This document shows positions 43,087 through 53,531 of a stretch of DNA of 64,000 nucleotides, in pieces (position 1 is the first letter of the stretch; each line of letters begins with the position of its first letter). A program made the position numbers and the translations under genes. Below the pieces are notes generated by a model, which was not told the origin of the DNA, did no database searches, and was given only the letters and a program-made list of their open reading frames with translations. Source of the stretch: Paracoccaceae bacterium (GTDB lineage Bacteria; Pseudomonadota; Alphaproteobacteria; Rhodobacterales; Rhodobacteraceae); contig WLWX01000001.1 in the NCBI GenBank assembly GCA_012103375.1, positions 2,770,492-2,834,491 on the forward strand, in the 5' to 3' direction.

Positions 43087-44328
43087 TTAGGTGAAACGTG
43101 CAGGCGAATAGACCCCTACGTCAATGTTTGGTTGCCGTCCGGCGATCATTTGGGCCAGCAATCGGCCCGTTTTCGGCCCGCCGGTCAGGCCGACGTGGTG
43201 GTGGCCAAAGCCCAGGAACGCGCCTTTCGCGCCCGGTACTTCCCCGATTACGGGGATCGAATCAGCCGGTGCAGGGCGGTGGCCCAGCCATTCTGCGGTG
43301 TCTTTCCAGGTCAGCCCCGGGAAAGCGCTGGCCGCGTTGCGTTTCAGCAATTCTATCGGCGCCGTGGACGCAGGCGCATCCAGCCCGCCGAATTCGACAA
43401 CCCCGGCGAGGCGTATCCGCCTGTCCAATGGCGTGACGACGAATTTGCCCGACGCGACCATGGCCGACGATTTTGGCATCGCCGACGGTTCGATTAGTTC
43501 CAGGTGATAGCCGCGTTCGGATTCCAGCGGAACGCGGACGCCCAGCTTGCCGGCCAGCCCTTTGGACCAGACCCCGGTGGCGACGACACAGGCGTCGCAG
43601 GCGATGACCTCACCGCCTGCACGCAGGCCGGTAACGGTGCCGCCTTCGCGGATCACATCACTCACATCGGCCCTAATCAGCTGGGCCCCTTGCGCAACAG
43701 CATGCGCGGCCAGCGCCTTTACATATTCCCCCGGATCGGCAATCCGCCCGTGGCCTTTCAAACGCACAGCATGGCCCAGCGCCGGATCATAGATCGGGTC
43801 GTAATCGCGCAGCGCCGCGCCTTCCAGAATGTCCCAGTTAAACCCGTGGCTGCGCCGGATATCCCAAACGTAGGCGTCCCCCTCAAAATGCGCACGGTCA
43901 TTATACAGGAACAGATAGTCCGAGGGCTTCACGAACCGCTCGGCCCCGGTGCCCTCGGCCAGCGCCAGATGATCATTGAGGCTATCGCCAAGGATCGGCA
44001 TCATGGCATTCGCGATCCGGCGGGTGTCGGCGTCGTTGGCGTGGCTCAGATAGTTGCGCAGCCAGGGCATCAGGCGCGGCAGATAGGACCAGCGCAGAAA
44101 CAGCGGCTGGTTCTTGTCCAGCAGCATCTTTGGGGCCTTCTTCATCAGCCCCGGCGTCGTCACCGGCACCACCGCGCAAGAGGCAAGGACGCCGCCGTTG
44201 CCGTAACTCGTCCCCTCGCCCGGTCCGGCACGGTCTATCAGGATCACCTTGTGGCCATCGCGCTGCAGCCAGATCGCGGTGGAAACGCCGACAATCCCGG
44301 CCCCGATGATGGCGACAGTCTTGGTCAT
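43087..44328 (-). CDS. FAD-dependent D-amino-acid dehydrogenase (DadA-like)
   Basis: A 413-residue flavoprotein with an N-terminal GxGxxG dinucleotide site (VAIIGAGIVGVSTAIWLQRDG), GTSYGNGGVLAS, and the C-terminal GHHHVGLTGGPKTGRLLA. It belongs to the DadA/DAO family, oxidising a D-amino acid to an imino acid at the membrane. ATG 44326-44328 is chosen since the GxGxxG follows at once. It lies between the ThDP enzyme and the TRAP genes, suggesting it oxidises the imported solute or its enantiomer. Confidence 0.87.
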   Translation of the reverse strand: MTKTVAIIGAGIVGVSTAIWLQRDGHKVILIDRAGPGEGTSYGNGGVLASCAVVPVTTPGLMKKAPKMLLDKNQPLFLRWSYLPRLMPWLRNYLSHANDADTRRIANAMMPILGDSLNDHLALAEGTGAERFVKPSDYLFLYNDRAHFEGDAYVWDIRRSHGFNWDILEGAALRDYDPIYDPALGHAVRLKGHGRIADPGEYVKALAAHAVAQGAQLIRADVSDVIREGGTVTGLRAGGEVIACDACVVATGVWSKGLAGKLGVRVPLESERGYHLELIEPSAMPKSSAMVASGKFVVTPLDRRIRLAGVVEFGGLDAPASTAPIELLKRNAASAFPGLTWKDTAEWLGHRPAPADSIPVIGEVPGAKGAFLGFGHHHVGLTGGPKTGRLLAQMIAGRQPNIDVGVYSPARFT

Positions 44329-44365
44329 GGGGCGAACATCGACAGGGCGAAACAGGCGCACCCCA

Positions 44366-46066
44366 TCATGCAACCCATTCGCTGACCGGGGCTGCCGCTT
44401 CGTGCAGCGGCTGGCTGATCACGTCGATCAGGGTCGGACCGTCATGCGCGACCGCTTCGCGCAGCACCGGGATCAGCTGCGCGGGGTCTTCGACCGTCCA
44501 GCTTTTCACACCGAAACTGCGCGCCACGGCGGCATGATCCGTGCGGTTGAAATCAATATTGTAATACCGCTTCCCAAAGCCGGACTCCTGCCCGGCCTTG
44601 ATCCATCCATAGACCGCGTTTGAGAATACGATTGAGATGATCGGGATGTTGTAACGCACCAGCGTCTCAAGCTCTCCACAGCAGAACCCAAACGATCCAT
44701 CCCCCATCAGGCTGAGGGTTTTGGCACCCGGCCGCCCGACCTGCGCCCCCATCGCCGCGGCCAGCGAAAAGCCCAGCGCCCCATGCGCCCGGTTGGAAAT
44801 GAAGTGCCGCCCTGCGCTTGGCAGACGATAATGCGCGGAAACATATGGGCACGGCGTACCGGGATCAGCACAAATCACCGCGTCCTTTGGCAAAACCTTC
44901 ATCATTGCCGCCATCACTGCTTCTGGTCGGATCGGGCGCTCACTGGTGCTGGCCAGCGGCGCAAAATCGGCCAGTTTGGCCTTCCACGCGGCTTCGGCCT
45001 GCGCAACCCCGTCACGAACCCTGATGTCGCCCCGGTCCGCGAACTCTGCGATCAGGGCTTCCAACGCCAGCCGGGCATCGGCACAGATCGCCACATCGGT
45101 CTGATAATTTGCGCCGATCACCATCGGATCGCTGTCGATATGGATGATCGTCGCGCCATGCGGGGGCGAGCGCCAGCGCTCGGTCGTGACAGATCCGGCG
45201 CGGCAGCCAACGAACATCACCACATCGGCGGCATCGACAACTGCGCGGGTTGCCGGAACCCCGCCGTTCGACCCGACAACGCCCAGCGCGTTTGGGTGCG
45301 TCTCGGGCAGGCTGCCCTGCCCTGACACGGTGGTGGCAACCGGAATACCCAGCATTGTGGCCAGCTTCTGAAGCGCCCGTTCGGCCCCGGCAAGCACCGG
45401 GCCGGCGCCACAGATGATGATGGCAGAGGATGCCCCTTCCAGCACATCAGCCGCATCGCGGATCGCCTGAACCTCGGGCGCGGCACGTTCGGCCGGAAAG
45501 CGTCGGTGGCGTTTGTCGGCCCAGACCTCGGCCTCGGCCACATCGCCTTTCTGGGTGTCGAACGGCAGCGCCAGATGCACCGCCCCGGGACGACCAGTGG
45601 TCATTGCGCGGAACGCCTGCCGGATGCCTGCCGGCACGCGGGCAGAGCTATCGAGCGAGGTGTTCCATTTCGTCACCGGGCGAAACAGCGCCTCTTGATC
45701 CAGTTCCGTCAGCGGGTATTTCCCCCGGCTGGTCGTCGCCACATCCGTGGTGATCGCCAGTATCGGCACGGAACTGTCGTTCGCCTCGACCAAGGCGGGC
45801 AGGATATAGGTTGCCCCGCCGCCCGATGGCCCCTCACAAACGCCGGGCTTGCCGGTTACACGCGCATAGGCATCAGCCATATAGCCCGCGTGCCGTTCGT
45901 CCCGCGTCAGAAAATGCGTGATGTCGGTGTCCAGCCGGGCGAAGGCGTCGTACAGCGGCAGCGTCGTATCACCGCAAAGGCCAAAGATGTGCTTCACATC
46001 ATAGGCTTGCAGCATCTTCACGAATGCCTCGGCCCCGCTGAGGTGATTTGATCCCGTCACGCTCAT
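44366..46066 (-). CDS. ThDP-dependent acetolactate synthase-like enzyme
   Basis: A 566-residue enzyme of the acetolactate synthase/2-oxo acid decarboxylase family. The N-terminal PYR domain has FLTRDERHAGYMADAYARVT with the catalytic Glu and a GPSGGGATYILPAL turn; a central Rossmann-like domain follows; the C-terminal PP domain has MGDGSFGFCCGELETLV, then SNAVYGW completing the GDG...N ThDP motif. It is probably a 2-oxo acid decarboxylase or carboligase; the exact substrate is unknown. ATG 46064-46066 follows a GGGGAAA site. Confidence 0.87.
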   Translation of the reverse strand: MSVTGSNHLSGAEAFVKMLQAYDVKHIFGLCGDTTLPLYDAFARLDTDITHFLTRDERHAGYMADAYARVTGKPGVCEGPSGGGATYILPALVEANDSSVPILAITTDVATTSRGKYPLTELDQEALFRPVTKWNTSLDSSARVPAGIRQAFRAMTTGRPGAVHLALPFDTQKGDVAEAEVWADKRHRRFPAERAAPEVQAIRDAADVLEGASSAIIICGAGPVLAGAERALQKLATMLGIPVATTVSGQGSLPETHPNALGVVGSNGGVPATRAVVDAADVVMFVGCRAGSVTTERWRSPPHGATIIHIDSDPMVIGANYQTDVAICADARLALEALIAEFADRGDIRVRDGVAQAEAAWKAKLADFAPLASTSERPIRPEAVMAAMMKVLPKDAVICADPGTPCPYVSAHYRLPSAGRHFISNRAHGALGFSLAAAMGAQVGRPGAKTLSLMGDGSFGFCCGELETLVRYNIPIISIVFSNAVYGWIKAGQESGFGKRYYNIDFNRTDHAAVARSFGVKSWTVEDPAQLIPVLREAVAHDGPTLIDVISQPLHEAAAPVSEWVA

Positions 46067-46191
46067 CCATTTCCCCGTGTCGATGCGTTTGATCAGCGTT
46101 GCCCGCCGGTCCGGCAGAGTCAATCGCGCAAAGCCGCTTGACCTGCCGGTTGGCGTATCCGACGCTGGCTGCGGTTCTATCGGGGGTGGCG

Positions 46192-46923
46192 ATGGCAGGG
46201 ACGGCGCAGGGCGGCAAAGCGATCTATGGCGCATCCGTCGGCATTCTGATGCTAAAGGCGCGGTTTCCGCGCATTCCCGGCGACATGGGCAATGCGACCA
46301 CCTGGCCGTTCCCGGTGCTGTACCGTGTGGTCCGCGATGCCTCGCCCGAACGAGTCGTGCGCCAGGGCGCGCCGGGGCTGTTGCCTGCCTTCATTGACAC
46401 CGCCCGCGACCTGGTGGCGGACGGGGCCGACGGAATTACCACGAACTGCGGCTTCCTGAGCCTGTTTCAGGACCAATTGGCGGCGGCAGTCGGGGTGCCT
46501 GTCGCGGCCTCGTCGCTGATGCAGGTGCGTGCCGTCAATGCGCTGCTGCCGCCGGGAAAACGCGCCGGCGTGCTGACGATTTCCGCCTCGACCCTGTCAC
46601 AGGCACATCTTGCGGCGGCGGGCGTGCCGGAAGAAACACCAATTGGCACCACCGAAGGCGGGGCGGAGTTCACGCGCGTGATCCTGGGGGATGAGGCCGC
46701 GCTGGACGTCGAAGCTACGCGCGCTGACAATGTCGCGGCGGCGCAGGCGATGGTTTCGGATCACCCGGATCTGGGCGCGCTGGTTCTGGAATGCACCAAC
46801 ATGATCCCCTATGCGGCAGATATCCGTCGCGCGACCGGCCTGCCGGTCTTCACGATGGAAAGTTTCGTCAGCTGGTTCCAATCCGGCCTGTCGCCGCGCC
46901 GCTATCCGAACCCTGATTTCTGA
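46192..46923 (+). CDS. aspartate/glutamate racemase family protein
   Basis: A 243-residue protein with the two active-site cysteines of cofactor-independent racemases: GITTNCGFLSLF (about 82-93) and LVLECTNMIPYA (about 198-209). SLMQVRAVNALLPPG and VLTISASTLS are also typical. It starts at ATG 46192 after GGGGG; the longer frame from 46099 is not needed. It is divergent from the ThDP gene by 125 bases. Possible role: converting the L-form to the D-form for the neighbouring dehydrogenase. Confidence 0.83.
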   Translation: MAGTAQGGKAIYGASVGILMLKARFPRIPGDMGNATTWPFPVLYRVVRDASPERVVRQGAPGLLPAFIDTARDLVADGADGITTNCGFLSLFQDQLAAAVGVPVAASSLMQVRAVNALLPPGKRAGVLTISASTLSQAHLAAAGVPEETPIGTTEGGAEFTRVILGDEAALDVEATRADNVAAAQAMVSDHPDLGALVLECTNMIPYAADIRRATGLPVFTMESFVSWFQSGLSPRRYPNPDF

Positions 46924-46933
46924 AAGGCTGCCC

Positions 46934-48397
46934 ATGACCGGACCCGCAAAAACCACCCTTGGCAAGCTGTCGGTGCGCCGCGTCGTCACTGGTCTGTGGC
47001 AGATGGCCGATCAGGAACGCGACGGGAAAGCGTTCGATCTGGATGCCGCCGCCGAAGCGCTGGCCGATTAAGCCCGCGAAGGTTTCGACACGTTTGATAT
47101 GGCCGACCACTATGGCAGCGCCGAAATCGTCGCAGGCAAGGCCCACAAGCTGTTGCGCGACGCGGGGGAAACACCGCCAACGATCCTGACAAAATGGTGT
47201 CCCCCGCCGGGCGATATGTCCCTCGACGCGGTCCGCGACGGCGTCGAAACCGCGCTACGCCGGCTGGACCTGCCGCACGTCGACTGCATGCAATTTCACT
47301 GGTGGCAGTATCAGTCGCCCGAGTACCTCGATGCGCTCGCCGGGCTGATGCGCTTGCGCGAAGAGGGCCTGATTAAAGAAATCGGCCTGACCAATTTTGA
47401 CGCGGATCACCTGCGGCTGGTGCTGAAAAACGGGATCGAGGTTGCCAGCAACCAGGTCTGTTTTTCGCTGCTGGATCGTCGCGCGGCGGGGCGGCTGTCG
47501 ACCGTGGCGCTGGCCCACAGCGTGAAGCTGCTGGCCTTTGGGACGCTGTGCGGCGGGTTTCTGAGCGATCGCTGGGTTGGCGCGGATGAGCCTGCCGAGA
47601 TCGCCGATTGGAGCCGGATGAAATACAAGCGGTTCATCGACGCGGGCGGTGGCTGGGAACCCTTTCAGCGGCTGATGCGCGTTCTTTCGGACGTTGCGAA
47701 GAAGCACGACGCCTCGGTCGCCAATGTGGCAACCCGCTGGGTGCTGGATCACCGGGCCGTCGCCTCGGTCATCGTCGGGGCGCGGCTGGGGGAAAACCAG
47801 CATCGCGCCGACAACGCCCGGCTGGATGCGCTGTCGCTGGATGCGGAAGATACCATCGCAATCTCGGCCGCGACAGACGCTTTAGAGATGATCCCCGGCG
47901 ATTGCGGCGACGAATACCGCAAGCCGCCGTTCCTGACCGCCTCGGGCGATCTGGGCGATCATCTTGAGGCGCTGCCAGCGGTCTTTCCGTCCGCAGCAAT
48001 TCCGGCGCGCCCGGATCGAACCCGCGCCGATTCCGGATCGGTTTGGGAAGACGCCGCGGGGTTCAGCCGCGCGGTGCGCGTCGGCAACCGCATTCTTGTC
48101 AGCGGCACAACCGCCACCGACGCCCACGGCAACGTCGTGGCCGAAGGCGAAGCCGAGGCGCAGGCGGTTTTCGCGCTCGACAAGATCGTCGCCGCAATCA
48201 CCTCGCTTGGTGTGCAGCCCGAGGATATTACCCGCACCCGGATCTTCATGGTCGGGCTTGACGGGTGGGAGGGCGTCAGCGGCGTCCACGCCCGCGTCTT
48301 CGGCGCTGCCCGCCCGGCCAACACGCTGGTCGAAATCGCCGGGCTGATCGGCCCCTATCTGGTCGAGATTGAGGCCGAAGCCGAAGTCGACGAATGA
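46934..48397 (+). pseudogene. aldo/keto reductase-RidA fusion with internal TAA
   Basis: A 487-codon frame starting at ATG 46934, ten bases after the racemase. The N-terminal ~350 residues form an aldo/keto reductase (TFDMADHYGSAE with the catalytic Tyr; LPHVDCMQFHWWQY; IGLTNFD; VIVGARLGENQH). The C-terminal ~110 residues form a RidA domain (RILVSGTTATDAHGNVVAEG, TRIFMVG). Codon 46 is TAA (47069-47071), in the same frame, between EALAD and AREGFDTFD; homologs usually have Tyr or a similar residue here. Restart at ATG 47099 would lose the first strand and the catalytic Asp region. Probably inactive unless the stop is a sequencing error. Confidence 0.85.
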
Positions 48398-48453
48398 CCC
48401 CAGACAACACCGTCCACTGACCCGTCATCAAACGGCGTTCGACAACGCAGTCT

Positions 48454-48801
48454 TCAGGACACCAAACCCAGAATATTCTCGGGCGGGCGGCCGATTGCGG
48501 CATCGCCTTCGCAAAACAGGATCGGACGTTCGATCAGGATCGGATGCTCGGCCATTGCGTCAATCAGGGCCTCATCCGAGGTATCCTCCAACGCCAGTTC
48601 GGCCCATTTCGCGTCGCCCCGGCGCACGATCTCTCCAGGTGGAACGCCCAGAGCCTTGATGGCGGCGCGCAATTCATCCTGACTGGGCGGATCCTGAAGA
48701 TACAGGCGGATCGTCGGCGATAACCCGCGGCTGGTCAGCAATTCCAACGCCGCACGGGACTTTTTGCACCGGGGGTTATGCCACAAAATCAGATCACTCA
48801 T
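48454..48801 (-). CDS. arsC: ArsC/Spx-family arsenate reductase-like protein
   Basis: A 115-residue thioredoxin-fold protein with the catalytic Cys in [14 protein letters not shown] (Cys12), and the C-terminal [19 protein letters not shown] typical of glutaredoxin-dependent ArsC. No other arsenic genes are adjacent, so a general reductase (YffB-like) role is possible. Its start overlaps the pyrD stop (48798-48801). Confidence 0.85.
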   Translation of the reverse strand: MSDLILWHNPRCKKSRAALELLTSRGLSPTIRLYLQDPPSQDELRAAIKALGVPPGEIVRRGDAKWAELALEDTSDEALIDAMAEHPILIERPILFCEGDAAIGRPPENILGLVS

Positions 48802-49841
48802 AAAAATACCTTTCTGCCGGTTCCGACAGCATCGGCGACATTCGCAAATCCATCGCGTGCCAGCCTATCATCCAGACCCGAAACGATCCGGTCAACCAGT
48901 CCCAAGCCTTGATACACCAGGCCAGTGTAAAGCTGAACAGCCAAGGCACCTGCGCGGATTTTTGCATAGGCATCTTCGGGCGAACTGATCCCGCCAACCC
49001 CGATCAGCGGCAGATCGGTCAACCCCGACAACTGCGCCAGCACACGGGTCGAGCGTGCGAACAGCGGCGCACCAGACAGCCCACCCGCCTGATCCCTGTC
49101 GGCCGCGGTCAGGCCGTCCCGCGACAGCGTGGTATTGGTGGCGATGATCGCCGCGATCCCGGTGGCCGCTGCAACTTCGGCGATATCTGCCAGTTCAGCC
49201 TCGACCAGATCGGGCGCGATCTTCAGGAACAGCGGCACGGGGGTCGCCAGCCCCACATTGGCCGAGACCACGCCATCCAGCAGGGCGCGCAACGCCGCCT
49301 TGCCTTGCAGATCGCGCAACGCCTCGGTGTTAGGGGATGACACGTTGACGGTCGCGAAATCCACATGCGGACCGCAGCGTTTCAGCACAGCCGCATAATC
49401 GGCGGCGCGGTCATCGCTGTCCTTGTTCGCCCCCAGGTTCAGCCCGGTACGCCCGCCGGGGTGGGCCGCAAGGCGCACCCCAATCGCCGCCATCCCGTCG
49501 TTGTTAAAGCCGAACCGGTTGATGACGGCGCGATCCTCAGGCAGGCGAAACAGGCGCGGTTTCGGATTGCCCGGCTGCGCCCGTGGCGTTGCCGCACCCA
49601 CTTCGACAAAACCGAATCCGGTCCCGTAAAGCCCGGTCAGCGCGGTCGCATTCTTGTCAAAACCGGCGGCAAGACCCACCGGATTAGCAAATTCCAGCCC
49701 CGCAATCCGAGTTTTCAGCCGGTCCGAACTGATCGGACCCGCCCGAGGCCCAAACCCGGCGCGCAAAGCCGCAATCGCGATGCTGTGGGCACGCTCCGGG
49801 TCCAGCCGGTGTAATATGGCGAGTGCAGCACGCTCGATCAC
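48798..49841 (-). CDS. pyrD: dihydroorotate dehydrogenase (quinone), class 2
   Basis: A 347-residue FMN enzyme of pyrimidine synthesis. The N-terminal amphipathic helix that docks to the membrane ([20 protein letters not shown]) marks class 2. Also seen are [29 protein letters not shown] with the catalytic Ser, and the FMN phosphate loop [18 protein letters not shown]. Four-base overlaps join it to the genes on both sides. Confidence 0.95.
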   Translation of the reverse strand: MIERAALAILHRLDPERAHSIAIAALRAGFGPRAGPISSDRLKTRIAGLEFANPVGLAAGFDKNATALTGLYGTGFGFVEVGAATPRAQPGNPKPRLFRLPEDRAVINRFGFNNDGMAAIGVRLAAHPGGRTGLNLGANKDSDDRAADYAAVLKRCGPHVDFATVNVSSPNTEALRDLQGKAALRALLDGVVSANVGLATPVPLFLKIAPDLVEAELADIAEVAAATGIAAIIATNTTLSRDGLTAADRDQAGGLSGAPLFARSTRVLAQLSGLTDLPLIGVGGISSPEDAYAKIRAGALAVQLYTGLVYQGLGLVDRIVSGLDDRLARDGFANVADAVGTGRKVFL

Positions 49842-50188
49842 GTCAAGTCATCCGGCAGGACATGTATGCCACTTTCCAGCGGCAGCGGGGCGTGCCAGCG
49901 CAGATCGCTTAACCGAAGCGTCCGATAAAGATGCGGGAAATCCGCACCGCCGCGCGATGTTTCCCAGCGCAATGCCGCGCCCAGATCATCGCTTTCCAGC
50001 GCCAGCAATTCCAGCCCCTCGACCCCGGCGAAATGCAGTTGCAACGTCGCGGCCACCTGCGCGCCGGTCGACAGATGCACGTAGCCATCGGCCAGATCAA
50101 TCGGCGCACCATCGGTGACGCCCGCGTCCTGCAGGGCCTGCCATTCGGTGGCGCGAAGGATTTTATAGACCAGCATGGTTGGCGACAT
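49838..50188 (-). CDS. DUF952 family protein
   Basis: A ~116-residue protein with the DUF952 signature: [11 protein letters not shown] at the start and [15 protein letters not shown] in the middle. The function of the family is unknown. The start is either ATG 50186-50188 (after GGGCGG) or ATG 50174-50176 (MLVYK); I give the former. It is the first gene of a DUF952-pyrD-arsC operon with overlapping junctions. Confidence 0.85.
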   Translation of the reverse strand: MSPTMLVYKILRATEWQALQDAGVTDGAPIDLADGYVHLSTGAQVAATLQLHFAGVEGLELLALESDDLGAALRWETSRGGADFPHLYRTLRLSDLRWHAPLPLESGIHVLPDDLT

Positions 50189-50320
50189 GCCCGCCCTGTT
50201 GGCGCAGGTCAAGCGCCGCGACACAGCCGAAAATTGCGCAAGGTCAATGACTGTGGGCTTTGACTCTGACAGACTTGCCCGTCACTCTGACCCGATCAAA
50301 TCAACAGGGGGATCAAACCC

Positions 50321-51883
50321 ATGAATACACGTCTTATGACAACCGCCGCAGCCTTCGCGCTGGCGGCCACGACCGCGCAGGCGGATTATTCGCTGACCAT
50401 TCTGCATACCAACGACTTCCACGCCCGATTCGAACCGATCAGCCGGTTTGATTCCGGTTGCGGCGCCGAGGATAATGCCGAAGGCAAATGCTTTGGCGGC
50501 TCGGCCCGGCTGGTCACTGCCATCGCGGATGCGCGTGCGCGGTCAAACAACTCGATCCTCGTGGATGGTGGCGATCAGTTCCAGGGGACGCTGTTTTATA
50601 CCTATTACAAAGGCGCGCTGGCCGCCGAAATGATGAACAAGCTGGGATACGACGGGATGACCGTCGGCAACCACGAGTTTGACGACGGCCCCGAGGTGCT
50701 GCGCGGATTTGCCAATACGATCAACTTCCCGATCCTGATGTCGAACGCCGATATTTCGGGTGAACCGCTGCTGAACGACGTCATCCAGAAGTCGGTCGTG
50801 ATCGAACGCGGCGGCGAAAAGATCGGCATGATCGGCCTGACGCCACAGAACACCGATGAACTCGCCAGCCCCGGCGACAACGTGATCTTCACCGACCCGT
50901 CCGAGGCGGTCCAGGCCGAGGTCGACAAGCTGACCGCCGATGGCGTGAACAAGATCATCGTGCTCAGCCACTCGGGCTACAACGTCGACCAGGAGGTTGC
51001 AGCCAACACCACCGGCGTGGACGTGATTGTCGGCGGCCACTCCAACACGCTGCTGTCGAACACGCAGGAGCGTGCGGTCGGGCCGTATCCGACCATGGTC
51101 GGTTCGACCGCGATCGTTCAGGCCTATGCCTATGGCAAGTTCCTGGGTGAGCTGAACGTGACCTTCGACGACGACGGCAATGTAACCGAAGCGGCCGGCG
51201 AACCGCTGATCATGGACGCATCCGTCACAGAAGACGAAGCAACCGTGGCACGTATCGCCGAGGCCGCCGTGCCGCTGGATGAGATTCGTAACGAGGTTGT
51301 GGCCGAAGCTGCCGCCGCCATCGAAGGCGATCGCTCGGTCTGTCGCGCAGTGGAATGCCCGATGGGCAATCTGGTCGCGGACGCCATGCTGGACCGGGTC
51401 AAGGATCAGGGCATCCAGATTGCCATCGCCAATGGCGGTGGTCTTCGCGCCTCGATTGACGCCGGACCGGTGACCATGGGCGAAGTTCTGACCGTGCTGC
51501 CGTTCCAGAACACGCTGTCGACGTTCCAGATCTCGGGCGAAACCCTTGTTGCGGCCCTGGAAAACGCGGTCAGCGAGGTTGCTGACGGTGGTGGCCGCTT
51601 CGCGCAGGTATCGGGGATGAGCTATACCGCGACGCTATCCAACGAAGTCGGAAGCCGCATCAGCAATGTCATGGTTGGCGGCGAACCTGTCGACCCGGCG
51701 GCGACCTATGGTGTGGTCTCGAACAACTTCGTGCGTAACGGCGGCGACGGCTATTCGATGTTCAAGGACGCGATGAACGCCTATGACTTCGGCCCCGATC
51801 TGGCTGACGTGACGGCGGAATACATGGCCGCGCAAGGGGCTTACCAGCCCTATACCGACGGCCGCATCACCATCGTCGAGTAA
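50321..51883 (+). CDS. periplasmic 5'-nucleotidase/metallophosphatase
   Basis: A 520-residue secreted enzyme: signal MNTRLMTTAAAFALAATTAQA, then a calcineurin-like domain with metal motifs LTILHTNDFHARFEP, DGGDQFQGTLFY, GNHEFDDG and GGHSNTLL. A C-terminal 5'-nucleotidase domain follows, with AIANGGGLRASID and LPFQNTLSTFQISG for base stacking. It hydrolyses nucleoside monophosphates or related esters in the periplasm, probably for phosphate and nucleoside uptake. A strong hairpin terminator follows. Confidence 0.93.
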   Translation: MNTRLMTTAAAFALAATTAQADYSLTILHTNDFHARFEPISRFDSGCGAEDNAEGKCFGGSARLVTAIADARARSNNSILVDGGDQFQGTLFYTYYKGALAAEMMNKLGYDGMTVGNHEFDDGPEVLRGFANTINFPILMSNADISGEPLLNDVIQKSVVIERGGEKIGMIGLTPQNTDELASPGDNVIFTDPSEAVQAEVDKLTADGVNKIIVLSHSGYNVDQEVAANTTGVDVIVGGHSNTLLSNTQERAVGPYPTMVGSTAIVQAYAYGKFLGELNVTFDDDGNVTEAAGEPLIMDASVTEDEATVARIAEAAVPLDEIRNEVVAEAAAAIEGDRSVCRAVECPMGNLVADAMLDRVKDQGIQIAIANGGGLRASIDAGPVTMGEVLTVLPFQNTLSTFQISGETLVAALENAVSEVADGGGRFAQVSGMSYTATLSNEVGSRISNVMVGGEPVDPAATYGVVSNNFVRNGGDGYSMFKDAMNAYDFGPDLADVTAEYMAAQGAYQPYTDGRITIVE

Positions 51884-51890
51884 ACAAACC

Positions 51891-51917
51891 GGGCCGCCCC
51901 TTTGACCGGGGCGGCCC
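51891..51917 (+). terminator. hairpin terminator after 5'-nucleotidase
   Basis: Perfect 10-bp arms GGGCCGCCCC (51891-51900) and GGGGCGGCCC (51908-51917) with a 7-base loop, 8 bases after the stop codon. Only a short CTTCTTCG tract follows. Confidence 0.75.
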
Positions 51918-51945
51918 AGCCTTCTTCGAACGTACCGGGGACCCC

Positions 51946-52416
51946 ATGGCCACCCTCACCGGTCGCTGCCCTTGCGGCACAATCCACTATTCCCTGACCG
52001 ACCGACCTTTGTTCGTGCACGCCTGTCATTGTCGCTGGTGCCAACGTGAAAGCGGGTCGGCGTTTGCGATGAACGGGATCATCGAAGCCTCGATGGTCGA
52101 GGTCAGCGGCACACCGGTCTGGATCAACACGCCAAGCGAAAGCGGCAAAGGGCAACGGTTCGCGCGCTGTCCTGACTGTCAGGTCGCCCTCTGGTCGGTC
52201 TATTCCGGCGCCGGTGACAGGTTCTGGTTCCTGCGTATTGGCACGCTGGACAACCCGGATGCCTGCCCGCCGGACATCCATATCTTCACCGAAAGCAAAC
52301 AGCCCTGGGTGGTTCTGCCGGACAATGTGCCGGTGATGGCGCTTTACTTCCGCCGCTCGGAACATTGGCCCGATTGGGCCCTGGCCCGGCGGCAGGCGGC
52401 ACTGGATTTGGCATAG
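51946..52416 (+). CDS. GFA family zinc protein (DUF636/CENP-V-like)
   Basis: A 156-residue protein of the glutathione-dependent formaldehyde-activating enzyme fold. Zinc ligands are visible in GRCPCGTIHY, HACHCRWCQRESGSAF and RFARCPDCQVALWS. Few members have a proven activity, so the formaldehyde link should not be assumed. It stands alone, after the terminator of the nucleotidase gene. Confidence 0.87.
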   Translation: MATLTGRCPCGTIHYSLTDRPLFVHACHCRWCQRESGSAFAMNGIIEASMVEVSGTPVWINTPSESGKGQRFARCPDCQVALWSVYSGAGDRFWFLRIGTLDNPDACPPDIHIFTESKQPWVVLPDNVPVMALYFRRSEHWPDWALARRQAALDLA

Positions 52417-52514
52417 GCCGGGCCATCGGCTGCAAAGGCCTCATGGCCCGACGCTGTGCATGCCCCGGGTCGCAGGCGCCGCGTCCACAAACCGGCGCCC
52501 GCGCTTAGGAAGGC

Positions 52515-53417
52515 TTACGCCGTCAGGCCCTCAGGCTCTGGCAGGCCATTTGCGCGGCTGCAGGCGGTCACCGTATTTGCCAGCAAACAAGCAATCGTCA
52601 TCGGGCCGACGCCGCCGGGAACCGGGGTGATGGCCCCGGCAACCTCGGCCGCGCTGGCGAAATCCACATCCCCGACCAGCCGGGTCTTGCCCTCGCCCTT
52701 ATCGGGCGCGTCGATGCGGTTGATGCCCACGTCAATTACGACGGCACCCGGCTTGATCCAGTCACCCGGCACCATTTCGGGGCGGCCTACAGCAGCAACA
52801 ACGATGTCGGCACGGCGTACAACGTCTGCCAGATCCTTGGTGCGCGAATGCGCAATTGTCACTGTGCAGCTATCGCCCAACAGCAGCTGCGCCATCGGTT
52901 TGCCGACAATGTTGCTCCGCCCGACGACCACAGCATCCTGGCCTGAAAGCGACCCGAAGTGATCCCTGAGCAACATCAGACACCCCAGCGGCGTGCAAGG
53001 CACCATGCTTTTCTGCCCGGTCCCAAGCAGACCTACGTTCGAGATATGAAACCCGTCCACATCTTTGGCCGGATCAATCGAGTTGATGATCAGGTCTTCG
53101 TTCAGATGCCCCGGCAGCGGCAGCTGCACCAGAATGCCGTGCACCGCCGGATCATCATTCAGCGATTGAACCAGCGCCAGCAAGTCCGCTTCCGAGATGT
53201 CGGCGTCGCGCTTATGCTCGAAGCTGTTCATACCAACCTCAACCGTCTGCTTGCCTTTCGAGCGGACGTAAACCTGGCTCGCCGGATCTTCACCCACCAG
53301 CACGACGGCCAATCCGGGTGTAATGCCGTGGTCCGATTTCAGGCGGGCGACGTGCTCGGCAACCTGTTCTCGGATGGCTGCGGCGAAGGCTTTTCCGTCA
53401 AGAATTTTGGCAGTCAT
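52515..53417 (-). CDS. folD: methylenetetrahydrofolate dehydrogenase/cyclohydrolase
   Basis: A 300-residue bifunctional enzyme of one-carbon metabolism. [14 protein letters not shown] has the catalytic Lys, [19 protein letters not shown] and [15 protein letters not shown] the NADP site, and [16 protein letters not shown] the C-terminal signature. The 114-base region upstream (53418-53531) must contain its promoter; a small membrane operon ends there. Confidence 0.96.
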   Translation of the reverse strand: MTAKILDGKAFAAAIREQVAEHVARLKSDHGITPGLAVVLVGEDPASQVYVRSKGKQTVEVGMNSFEHKRDADISEADLLALVQSLNDDPAVHGILVQLPLPGHLNEDLIINSIDPAKDVDGFHISNVGLLGTGQKSMVPCTPLGCLMLLRDHFGSLSGQDAVVVGRSNIVGKPMAQLLLGDSCTVTIAHSRTKDLADVVRRADIVVAAVGRPEMVPGDWIKPGAVVIDVGINRIDAPDKGEGKTRLVGDVDFASAAEVAGAITPVPGGVGPMTIACLLANTVTACSRANGLPEPEGLTA

Positions 53418-53531
53418 AGGGTGTCCTTTGCATTGTCCCGCCCGGACTTAGCCCGTTAATCCAGCTATGTCAGGAGGGTTGCGACATTTTCCGCATCTCG
53501 CGCGACGTTCGGGGGGCTATCCGCGCGCGGC

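Noticed and set aside
46137-46161. TTGACC...TATCCG as promoter of the racemase gene
   Set aside because: The spacing (12 bases) is too short for a sigma-70 promoter.
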